Origin: Cerrena zonata
Taxonomy: Eukaryota; Basidiomycota; Agaricomycetes; Polyporales; Cerrenaceae
Assembly (NCBI GenBank): GCA_038087015.1
Contig: JASBNA010000002.1
Coordinates: forward strand, 992,001-1,056,000
DNA: 64,000 nt
Direction: 5' to 3'
Positions 36,504-47,311 of the stretch are shown here, one piece after another. A model generated the notes under the pieces. The model saw only the letters and a list, made by a program, of their open reading frames with translations, did no database searches and was not told the origin of the DNA. The position numbers were made by a program, and so were the translations under genes. Every line of letters starts with the position of its first letter. The first letter of the stretch is position 1.

Positions 36504-38153
36504 ATGAGCGATACCAATGGGACTACACAGAACACTCTGCCCGACGAACGTACGCCCTTGATACTGACCAACCACAATAGCAGTCATCATATCCAGAATG
36601 CTGGGGTTCCGGAACCATGGGTGGACACTTTCGTGACTCAACTCAGGGCTCAAGACCTGAGCAATGCGCAATCCCTTCGCGCGGAGTACTCATGTCCCGA
36701 AAGCATTACTGTCGCGACGTCCAGGACAGCATTTACTCTCATCGTCCTGATGCTACTTCATGAAGTCCTTAGCACTCCCAAAAGGAAAGACGCATTCGGA
36801 AATTTGGGGGAACGCTGGACCCAGGAAGAGAGGGACCATGAGCGATTGGAGATAGTCAATAAAGAGATCATGGATTGCTGGAACGTATTTCTACAAACAG
36901 AACCATCTACTCCGGAGGTAGAGCATGTTTTGTGGATATCGTTTCCGCTCAACCAAACCAGTCAGAGGATACGTCGTAAGCAGTGACATACTCCTCTCAA
37001 AAAATATAAGGGTAACATTGGCCGACAGTCGTTGATCTGCTTGCGAGCAAAAATGTACCCGAAGAGCTCTTAACACACCCTGTTGTGTTATTGAGTCTCA
37101 CGCGTACTTGGAAACTGGGCCCCACCGCGAGAGAGGATAGCCCTACAGTTTTCGGACGCGTTTCACAGCGAATGAAATCTCTCAGTACACCAAGGTTTGT
37201 GCTATCTTGTCGCCAATTGTCACCTTCCTTACCAAGTATCGGCTTTTAGAGTATTGCATCTCCTTGATTGGCTTATACGTACAGCTGTCCTGGCACTTCT
37301 CATCTGGTACATATTCAGTCCACCTACGGTTCCACTAGAAGAAGACGCCAACTCACCATCTCCTGGAGTGCGCGAAATCCTGATGATGGTATACTCATTC
37401 AGCGAAATATGCCGCGCAAAACAATCATCTAGTATAGCAGCCACGATCGTCTTTGTGTCACTGGCTAGTCGGTTGCCTTCTGTCCCACTTCCGAGTGACA
37501 TTGCATTCAGTGGACTCTTGATAGCACTCACTCTATACGCTCTACAACTTCACGTGCCCGCACATCCCAGCCCGGTATTCCTCCTACCCGTCGAGGAGAT
37601 CCTCCCGCTATCAACCCTCGTGCAGCATGGAATGTCAAGGATATTCCTCCCTGTCACGACTTTCTTCCTACCATCAATCCTCATGTTCCTTTTCCTACTC
37701 TCCATGTCAATGTCCGGTGGTTTACCAACCATCCCATTCCTTGCCGAATACTCTGGAGCATCTCCTTTGGAAACACGATCCGCTTTCGTATTCATTATGG
37801 TTGTTCTGCTCGGGATAATGATTTTCTCCCTTATTATGCTCATTTTGGTTTACCCTTTCCATTCACCCACCAACTCTTTATCTACATGGGATCAGTATTC
37901 CGTACCGATAGGGCTTGATGCACGACGTGCTTTCGTTCGAGTGGTGATAGCTTACTCTGGCAGAAAGACGTTCCCGCCCCCTCTTAACCTTCTATATCTA
38001 CTCATTGCTGCACTGAAAGCCGTTTTTAGGGTTGTTGGCGTAGTGCGTCCACTTGTGTGGTTTGACAAGCTGCAGGACCTCCTTTGGAATGTTTTAGTTT
38101 TACCGTTAGCCTTGGTAGTTAGTGGCTTCTTTTGTTGGGGATTGCTTGTATAG
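36504..38153 (+). CDS. uncharacterised multi-pass membrane protein
   Basis: Not recognised. The ATG at 36504 starts a soluble N-terminal region of about 230 residues (MSDTNGTTQNTLPDERTPLI; EYSCPESITVATSRTAFTLI). Introns at about 36975-37029 and 37196-37250 join in frame. A membrane domain follows with about seven hydrophobic segments: LIRTAVLALLIWYIF, IAATIVFVSLA, IAFSGLLIALTLYAL, FFLPSILMFLFLLSMSMSG, AFVFIMVVLLGIMIFSLIML, LNLLYLLIAALKAVF and LLWNVLVLPLALVVSGFF. About 514 residues, ending at 38153. It shares a 187-base divergent promoter with TVP23, but that is weak evidence of shared function. The gene looks real because the frame survives two splices and the hydrophobic pattern is regular. 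Confidence 0.75.
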
Positions 38154-38313
38154 ATAGGCTCCCGTCAATGCGTCAATATTTGACAGATGTCATGACGAAC
38201 CTGTAGACTTGCCAAATTGGGAGTCGATCGTTCGAATACGTGATGTCATTTTGATGGATCCGGAACAGTTCAAGTTCAGAGTTTTGAACTCAACACCGTT
38301 GTTGACGTTACCT

Positions 38314-40217
38314 ATGGCTCCTAAACGCAAGGCGAAGCAAAAGTCGGAAACCCCTGCCAAACGGAGGAAGATAACCATTGGCGCAAAGACCACAGATGAT
38401 GACCGTCTCCTTACCCCGCAAACACAGTCCAATACACCCTCTTCATCTGCTTGGTCAACTCGTGTAATTCCTGCTCGTCACATCCCACCTCTGGCTACCC
38501 TATGTATGCGTGTATTTGCGGAGAATTTACACGTGCTGGCACAGAATCACCAATCTTTCGACTCTATCAGAGCATGGCTGAAAGCTCTCCCCGATAGTGT
38601 TGTGCCTCGGTTGTTTGCTTCACTCAGAAGCACCTGTCCGACTATTTTGAGTCATGCATTCATTGTCGCTGTGTGTGGATGGCTATATCTACTCCCATTT
38701 AAAATACAATCTAATGATGTGGTCAGCATCTCCTGCGTGGGACCTCTATTGTGCTCACTGGCGAGCTTCCGGGTGTGAATAAGCACACTGTCTTTGCTAT
38801 TGGTGATTCACCATCTAGGCAGCACCTTCGGGAACTGGTACTGAGCAATCTCGATAAAATCACTGACGATACCATGGCCCCGACGATTGCCAAACTTCCT
38901 TCGCTTCAAATTTTGGTATTAAGGTCAGGCCCTCTAATGTGTTTCGAACATTGCCTGCTCACAATATCACAGGGGATGCACAAAGGTTGGTTCTAAAACA
39001 ACGGGATCGATTGCAAAAAACTGTCCACATCTGAAGAAGCTTAATCTGAACTACACGTCCGTTACCCCCTCGTCTATTGCCCCTATTCTACGGTCTTGTT
39101 CTGAGTTGGAAGTAATTAAGCTTGGCGGCATTCCGAATTGGGTGAGAACTATATAGTTCAACGTTCGGGTCTACTTATTGAATATTATTTAGACCGATGC
39201 GACAGTTGCCAAACTCTGGACAGCTTTGGATTTCGATAACGCTCCGCAATTCTTACTACCTAAAATCACCTCGCTGAATCTTCGCCAAATGCCTCTTTCT
39301 GACACTACTATAAATCAGATACTCGCCATTTGCCCCAATATTCGACGTCTTAACCTATCGTTTACACATCTTCGACACCCACCTCTCCTACTTGGCATCA
39401 AAACCCTTGAGAAACTTTCCGTCACTTCGACCAGCATTACTAGTACAGATCTGCTAGCCGTTCTATCCGACATTCCCAACCTCAAGAGCCTTTCAATTGG
39501 GGCATTGGGTGGCGGCCAGGGCTCTAGTGTGGCGATATCCAACTCTTCGGCTATGACGCTTACGGACCATGCCCTTCGTAAACTGACAGACACGCTTGCA
39601 CCTTACAAGCAACTAGAAAATGTCAGTCTTGTGGGAAACACCAAGTTGGGTATAATTAGTGGGAGAAATAGCGCACTAGCGGAATTTATTCGACGCGTAG
39701 GCAGAAGATGTACTGTGAGTGCCAGTTTATCTGGAGTGGGGACGAAAAGGTATCTAATCATATATACATCCTAGAGGCTTAATTTGGCCGCGATATCGTC
39801 ATTGCGTTCCAGCGATCTCGAAGGGTTGCTGGCTGATACACCTGAAGAAGGGACCTCTCGACTGAAAACATTGGTCCTCAATAACACGAGCATTGACGAT
39901 TCCGCCTGTCCATTTATTTCCAGTTGCCGAGAATTAGAGACCCTCGAATTAGCAAGCACGAAAGTAACCAGTATGTGTCCGATTTCCCCAAAGTTTCTCC
40001 AAAACATACTCAGTATGGTTAGATGCGGGAGTGTTTGTGATTCTTGATGCATGTCCTAACTTAACCCAGCTCAACTTGACTAGCTGTCGAGGCATTGGGG
40101 TTGTGGATCGAAGGCATTTTTTCAAGGTAAGCACCACCGTCGAACAAAACTCATGAAAACCTTGATCGTTGCAATTACACAACCTAGATATGGGAGACAG
40201 AATGGAAGAACCGATAA
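38314..40217 (+). CDS. leucine-rich repeat (RNI-like) protein
   Basis: Soluble leucine-rich repeat protein of the ribonuclease-inhibitor type. The start at 38314 gives MAPKRKAKQKSETPAKRRKI, which looks like a nuclear signal; an in-frame ATG at 38254 would add 20 residues. After a helical region (IRAWLKALPDSVVPRLFASL) come about ten LRRs, for example HLRELVLSNLDKITDDTMA, PHLKKLNLNYTSVTPSSIAP, NIRRLNLSFTHLRHPPLL, LKSLSIGALGG and NLTQLNLTSCRGIGVVDRRH. The tail is FFKIWETEWKNR. About 500 residues over about eight exons. No F-box was seen. Rad7-like or F-box-LRR proteins are possible relatives; exact function unknown. The stop at 40217 is only 24 bases from the GH74 stop on the other strand. Confidence 0.8.
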
Positions 40218-40241
40218 ACCTTTTAGACACGATTTCGCAGC

Positions 40242-43200
40242 TTACGCGGGGATACACTGAGAATAGACTTATATCATAGATCAGTATTCGAAGATTGTCA
40301 GATGGTGTGCGCACTCACAATCATTCTGCTTGACACATGTAGAACCGGATGCGCAGACAGTTGGTCCAGTCCAACCGTTACCACCACATTGACCATAAAT
40401 TGTTTGAGTGCCTGCAGGTGCAGGCGCAGAGGTAGTGGGAGAAGAAGGGGCGGCGGTTGTGACGGGTTGAGACGTGGCTGGTGATGTAGGTGCTGCTGTT
40501 GTAGGTGCCGCTGTTGTAGCCGGTGCAGACGCAGTTGCTGGAGGAGCCGTTCCTGATGCATCCCCGAACCAAATACCACGGCCATTTGTACCGATATAAA
40601 CACTGTATAGCAGTCAGGCTCTGCGAAATAATTCAATAGAAATGATTTACCGTCCATAGATACGAGGATCAGCGGTGAGACAGTTCGCACTGGCGGAACC
40701 GAATCCATGTGCGGCATCATTGATCTTCACCCAGTTGACACCTGCGTCATCGGAGCGGAAGTAACCAACACCATCGATATTAGCAGCAGCGAAGAGTGCG
40801 GGATAACCACCCGTTTTCGCTGGTGCACCAAGTGCAATTGCCCATGCCTTACAAAAGGATGTCAGTCTTTAATTTGTAAATTCTGTGCACTGTCTGCATT
40901 ACCTGTGAAACACCTGAAACTGCGGTGAATGTGCTACCAAGATCTGTGGAATGGAAAATGCCCTTGTCGGTGGACACCCAAACGTCACCGGTAACGCTAG
41001 GGTTGACGATAACCTTGGAAGGAGAAGTTGATGAACCGAGAGAACCCTTCGCAGCGAAAGTCTTTCCGCCATCGGTGGACAGGTAGAATTTGGATCCAGA
41101 AGCACCGTAGAAAATAGTGTTGTTCTTTTTGTCTGAAGCAATAGCCGCATCGGAAGGTAACGAGGAGACAGCGCTGAAGGGGTTTGTAAATTGTGAAACT
41201 TGCACGCCATTGCTGGAAGTGCGCCAGAGGACGGTGTCGCCATCAGCAGACAGCGCAACTTTTCCACCACTAACGCCGTCAGCTGCACCATAGTCCTGGG
41301 ACCACGTCTTTCCAGAGTCGGTGGAAAGGGCGACCTGTTTTCCTTGAGAATTATCCGAAGTGGTTCCGATACGGACAATATTTGTCGGCTTGTTACCAGC
41401 ATAGTCGACATCGGCTGCCTGTTGACCAAGTTGGGTTGGTGAATGAGTTGGCAGGGGGTGTGGTCAGACTATCGTGAACGAACCCTATCAGGTTGTAAAA
41501 AGTAAGCCTTAAGAGAGCGATATGACAATGAAAGACTGCTCGAACCTTGAATATCGCCAAGAGCAGAAATCAAAGAGGGACCGGTGGGTGGAGAAATAAG
41601 GCCTTGGACAGAGGTTTCCTCGATTCCATCGGCCAATGACTTGAGGGTAACGTTGTGGACACTGTCCCAGTTCAACAAGTCATGACCTCCGAGGATCGTG
41701 GCACCGGTCCCATACAACCAGTGATTAGAGTCGAATGGGTCAATGACGAGGGATTCCATCATCCACCCAATTTGCTGACACATGGGTTAGTCTCGCTTTC
41801 TATGAATTGTTAATTTGGAAGCTTACGAGGGTACCAAGGTCAGTCACAACAGCGTCTGGCCCGAGCCATGGAGCAAGGGTATCGTCATACTTGTAGTATT
41901 TGTTGATAGTAGGATATGATTGCCACGCCCAGAATGGTGACCATGTACTTCCTCCATCAGTTGAGCGGAAAATTTGACCATCTGGCCACCAACTGTTGAG
42001 GGCAGCGACCATGATAGTTCCTGGCTTTTGCAGATCAATAGCAACGCCGCTAAAATTAAGAGGTTGGTGAGCACTTGTGTCGGTGTATGACGGATCTCTT
42101 TGATTTACCCAAATCCAAAGTATAAATCGCCTAATATTATTAAGCGACTGCTGTCAGCGTGAGGTTACGGTAATGGGATGAAGTCAAACGTACTACCGGA
42201 AACAGGCGTGATATCTTTCCAGGTTCCGGACGTAATATTATACTTGTAGATTGCGCCCTAATGAGCAGACGTAATCAGATGTGGCTACCCATATAATTCA
42301 GCGATATCAATGTTACCATAGTGCCATCGTACGGACCTGTAGACAAAGTTTCAGCATGTGTCTCCGTTTCATAATCAGAATACTTACCAGCTCCGTCAGA
42401 TGTTGAAACATAAAGCGAGTTCTCAGCAGGAGAGAGAACACCCTTGTGTGGAATGAAAGTACTGTTCTGTCCCGCGATGGCGGACCCTTCCTCCAAGTCT
42501 CAGGTAAAGAAGTAAAAGACCAGAGAGTGCGGTGGACGTACACGTAGAGCCGGCATCGTTAGAAACGAAGACATTATTTGAGCCTTTGTTAGCAACACCG
42601 ACGAAGATTCGAGGGGTAGCTTTTCCTTTAGAGCCTGAAGTGGAATCAAATGTTACCCATGCAACACCAATCTTGTCATTATTATATCCGCTAGTATCAG
42701 TTGGATCTGGAACATATGTCCCTGTTTGCTCAAGTAGTTGAGCTTATGAGAATGGAGATAGGATTTGAGATACACACCGGTGCTTGGTAGAGTCTTGACC
42801 TGGGTCCAGGTCGCGCCGAAATCGGTAGATTTCCACAACCCGTTCCCACTTCGCGCGCCGAAGAAAAGAATGTTGTTAGAGTTTGGGTCGATAGCCAATC
42901 GCTATCAGAGCGTAAATCTTTGGATCGGGCGAGAGTGGTGTAAATAAAGTACGAACCTCTCCCATTCCGCGCCCAGGCATATTGCCTCCGACTTTGAATG
43001 GCAACTTTGAAGGGGTGAAGGTCTTGCCTTGATCAGTGGAAATAAGGATCTGTCCATTATTGGGATCCCAAGAGTTCGTATACATTCCAGTGGCCTAAAC
43101 AGAAAGGTTCAGTAATTGACTTGAGACGAGTGATTCAGATTCTAACCAAGTAGAGACGATTTGGATCGACCGGGTCAGTCGCAAGGGCATCAACACCCCA

Positions 43201-43455
43201 GTAATTCCACCTGGCATCATCGGCAAAATCCAGTAGTGGCGTCCAGGTATCGTCCGCATTGAGTTTGTATGCACCGCCAATGTCAGTACGAGCAAACGCC
43301 AAGCCCTTCTGCGAAGGGTTAAAGACGATGCCTGGGACGAAACCACCCCCGCCACCGATCTTCACATTCTTCCAGGAGTAAGTCTGAGAATTAACTGCAT
43401 GGGCTACAGAGGTGAAGGCTGTGGCAAAGAGAGCTAAGAGTGTGAGACGAGCCAT
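40242..43455 (-). CDS. GH74 xyloglucanase with C-terminal CBM1
   Basis: Secreted glycoside hydrolase of family 74, which cuts xyloglucan in plant cell walls. The signal peptide is [20 protein letters not shown]. The mature enzyme has two beta-propellers built of Asp-box repeats ([40 protein letters not shown]). The catalytic aspartates are probably those in [10 protein letters not shown] and [23 protein letters not shown] and [13 protein letters not shown] are GH74 hallmarks. A linker rich in A/T/P/S leads to a fungal cellulose-binding module, [18 protein letters not shown], completed across a last intron as FYSQCIPA before the stop at 40242. About 840 residues with a dozen or more short introns. 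A TATAAAA box lies about 40 bases before the ATG. Confidence 0.95.
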
Positions 43456-44871
43456 GTTGGCCTGTTCTAATCCAACACACAGCAGTCAGTCCATTTTATA
43501 CCTAGTCTGTAGGAAGTTAGAATTTGAAACCGCTTCGACCTCTGCACATACCCGAGTATCTTGCGAACGGACCGTGTAGGACACGCCGAAGATTTCGCGG
43601 ATCAAGAGGAGAGAATGTCATGAAAGTAGTCACTGGCAACATTTCGAATGTACTGTGACCAAGGCTAAATGGCATAACCGGAGTTATAGGATGGGTTCGC
43701 ACTCTCCGAAGCTCAACCGTCTTGCATGGAAGTTCAGGTCATGACAAGGATCTTCCTGAGTGAAACCTGGGGTAACAAAGTCTGGAGATATCAATTGAAG
43801 AGCACTATGAGTTACGACAAGTAACGTCAGCTAGATGATTCCTTCGATGTAAAGGTCTATCGTTCAGAATACACCAGACTTGGTACAAACAGAGGACATA
43901 ACCGCCTTCAATCCTTCAGCAAGTGAGACGGGCCGTGAATAAGGTTCAGTAGTAATCTTGCCGTATATTTGGTAGAATGAATTGGTAAAAACGGATTGGC
44001 TTGGTCTGGCCACACAAGGAATCAGGTCAACTGACCTGTCAACCATGGGTCTGTGGTATCCAAACTTGGCACCTAGCAAATGGCATGTGTGAGAGCACAT
44101 ATTCAGGCACACTTGGGCCAAGGTTTTTGACATACCTTAGCGGTATCCATTAAGTAAAGAGCTGTACCATTGAGTGAAAGAATATCCGATTGACACACTA
44201 GGCAGACACGAGAATGTGATAACGTGCTACTTGGTAGTCATCGGTTGCAGTGATAGGAATCATTGGGAGATTTTCACAAGGCATTCTTTGCGGTAGCGAC
44301 GGTGAGGCAGAGTATCAATATCAAGGAGTCAATGTGAACGTCGAGGTAGTAGACTCAATACTCCTCGCATGTTATAAACTTTGCCAATGTAGCCACTGTG
44401 ACAAAGTAGGTGTCTGAGAAGATGCTTGATTGAGTGGTCGGGTAATTCCAGGACAAGTCGCAAGACATAACTAATGTATTATTGTTTTGGAGTTTGATGC
44501 TGCAATAGGGACGATGAGATACAGTGCAACTTGAAGGCTTTGGTAGACGTCCGTCGAAGTTTAAGTTCAAGTTCTTTCAAGAGCGCCCAATCAAACAACG
44601 CTTCTAAATTAGGAAGGCTTTGAAAGACTTGAGGTTGCCACTGGCACGACTTGCCTTGTCCGTTTTCGTCAATCAGGGTCCTTGCTTCAATCCCAAATAG
44701 AACAATTGTCTTGCATCATGTATACAACCAGCCCTCAATTGCTGTACAGCACTGTGCATCTCTTTCTCTTACAACCACCTACCACTCCCGGCAGTGCGGC
44801 GTAATCATACCATTTACTACTATACGCCACTCACCGTACGTTTTTCAACTTGAATACACCAATACGCCACA
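43456..44871. promoter_or_regulatory. divergent intergenic region between GH74 and kinase-like genes
   Basis: About 1.4 kb shared upstream region. Apart from the TATA box near 43494 and short open frames with no content (such as 43864-44133 on minus), I see nothing definite. Carbon-regulation sites would be expected for a GH74 gene, but I did not find a convincing cluster. Confidence 0.4.
43494..43500 (-). promoter_or_regulatory. TATA box of the GH74 gene
   Basis: TATAAAA on the minus strand (TTTTATA on plus), 39-45 bases upstream of the GH74 ATG at 43455. The spacing implies a very short leader or a start site close to the ATG. Confidence 0.5.
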
Positions 44872-47311
44872 ATGCATCCCGAGCGTGAAACGAAAGCTCT
44901 CCCTCGGCGAGCTCAGACCTCTTCATCATTCTCCATCATCTCGACAATACGCTCTGTCTACAACTACTTTACAAATAGTACGCCACTCGACTCAACATCT
45001 CTTTCTGGCTCGGGAGACCACAGCCATGACTTGAAGGGTGCACCCTCCGATGAACCGAGTTCATCAAACGTCGAGTGCAAGTCAAAACGACTGATGTATG
45101 TTCCCCACGGGCGTTGGGCGTTCGTCAAAGATGTGGAAGTTACGGATACAGCTACCTTGAACATCATTACCGGTATGTCTCTTCTTTGTGTGCCTCTTAG
45201 ATAAATACTCACTACCGTGTCCCTAAAGAAAATGATAACACTTCGGTACGTATCTGTACCAGTGCTTTCGGAGGCGAGGTGATACCGCATATCGTTAAGC
45301 GGTAAGCGTGAAAGAAAGTTTCTTTGATAATCTCTATAACTAATGTTTACTCTCAGTTGGAAGCAGAATATTGTTCCCGCAAGAAACCCCATGTTCAAAG
45401 AGGCAAGCACAATTTCTGAAGCCTGAAAATCTATATCCGAACTAATCATACAAATTTAGCTCGCCTTGTACAGGCTCCCGCAATTCCTCCTCCCTCTACA
45501 AGGAGAAGTAGTACCCCACATCATCGGTGTTTATGGCAGACCCACTTTTACGGATGTCAAGATGGAATTGCCTGATTCCTCGTTCTGGTTCGAAGCATCC
45601 CCCCGAATGCCTGAGGTACTGAAATCACTGTGTATTGAAGCTTACAAGAAGCTCCATGCCCGTGGCGTCCTACACGGATCGGTCGACTTGCGACACATTC
45701 TCATCAGCGGTAGTGGAAAGATACAAATTTTAGACTTTACCAAAAGTCGAGTTAAAGTCAAACCCTCGTCACCCGACTTCGGCATCGCTAAAGCGACTAA
45801 TGCAGAATTCGAACAAGAACTACGCAAAGTCATGTTCAAGCTCGACTACCAAAGTGCGAGGTCCTTCGAGACATCGCGTTACCTCACAACATGTGTCCAG
45901 TCACAAATCAACCAGTGGAATGAAGCGGATGGACTCGAATGCGAATACCAAATCAGAAATATCCCTTTGACTGGTGATAACGTCTCATTTCCCTTCTCTG
46001 ACCGAAAACAATGGAAGGAGTGGAACGCTGACTGGGATCGTCGACCCCTCAAGTTCGAAATGCCAGGACAGACTCCTGAGGAGTTGGATACAAGATGGGA
46101 ACAGTTCAACCAATGGTTATACGACAACGAAATGTTGTACTGGCGGATCGTTTATAATAGTGTCGTGAAGACAATGGCAGAACCGCCCGCACCGGCACCG
46201 AAGCGTAAGCGAAAGGCCAATACAGCGCCTGACGACACCCCATCACCCAAACGTCTTTGTTCCCCTTCCCCTTCTTCTTCCACTTCCACCATCACCTCCA
46301 TTGAACCTCAAGATATCCAAATGGGTTCTCGACCTTCTACATCTTTTACCGTACCCCAACACGCAACAAATCCTGCCGTAGAGAGTTTATCTACGGGTAA
46401 GTCGGTGCCACTAGGTTGTGTGGCGTACTCAGCCAAATGGCTTTTCTGACACAATTTGTACAGAAATACCATCATCTAGCGATAGCGATGATGATTCAGA
46501 TATTGAACTACTCGATCCAGAAATAGTGATCAAGGAAGAAGAGGAAGTCTATCCGGTACCATACGTACCCACCACATCCAACATATTTTCTGTTCAAGAA
46601 CCGACAGGCCTTCCTACTAGCTCCTCATGCTCTGACCCTCCAGAGCCTATTGTCCGTGATTTCATCAACCACCCTTTCGACGGACCGAAAGGGTTCTATG
46701 TTCCCCACCCTCCACTAGAGGCCCGTGCCTCTTTGCAACGCATCTTGTGGATGCGTGCGGAGAATGCTGCTAGATGTACCCAAGCAGGCTTACCTTACAA
46801 GTTCCAAGTTGGCCGTATACAGTATGGACAGTCCGGCTCTGGGGGTCATAAACATATCTCTGGTTTGTCGATGGGAGGTATGAAGAGAAAACAAGAGGAG
46901 CTCGAGGAATTGGATCGCAGTGGTCACCTCAAGAACAAACGACGTCTTCTGATCGAGGACCATGAATCTCAACCCGATCTTGGCTATGGAACAACATTCT
47001 TGGACATTCGTAATGGTCGGTTCCTCTCTAAAAGCGAGTTTACCAAGCGACAGGGCCGTGATAAACGCGAAGGCAAGGGGAAAGGAAAGGAATCTGCTCC
47101 AGGACTACGCAGTATCCTCAAACCTACAGCGCCTGTGAAGACACTCTCATGGAAAAGGCGCGCTTGGCCTTCAATACCCGAGACGCCACTCTCACCGAAG
47201 ATGGGCCCCGAGAAGATGGCTATACGCATGAAGGAGCCTAATGCTGTCTACAACAGTGTACGCGACCACAGGCTTGACAAAAAAGTGGATTGGCACTTTC
47301 AGGCCTATTAA
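44872..47311 (+). CDS. protein kinase-like protein with degenerate catalytic motifs
   Basis: Large protein with a divergent kinase-like fold, of a kind common in Agaricomycetes. The N-terminal 70 residues are S/T-rich. Kinase-like elements: RLPQFLLPLQGEVVPHIIGVY (hinge region), SLCIEAYKKLHARGVLHGSV with HGSVDLRH in place of the HRD loop, and KIQILDFTKSR in place of DFG. The asparagine and glycine of active kinases are missing, so it may be a pseudokinase. The rest is an inserted or appended WD-rich segment (QWKEWNADWDRRPLKFEMPG), a basic NLS (PKRKRKA), acidic and S/P-rich parts. Four introns in the first half and at about 46397-46464; the one at 45403-45459 has a GC donor. About 740 residues, ending at 47311. 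Confidence 0.75.
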
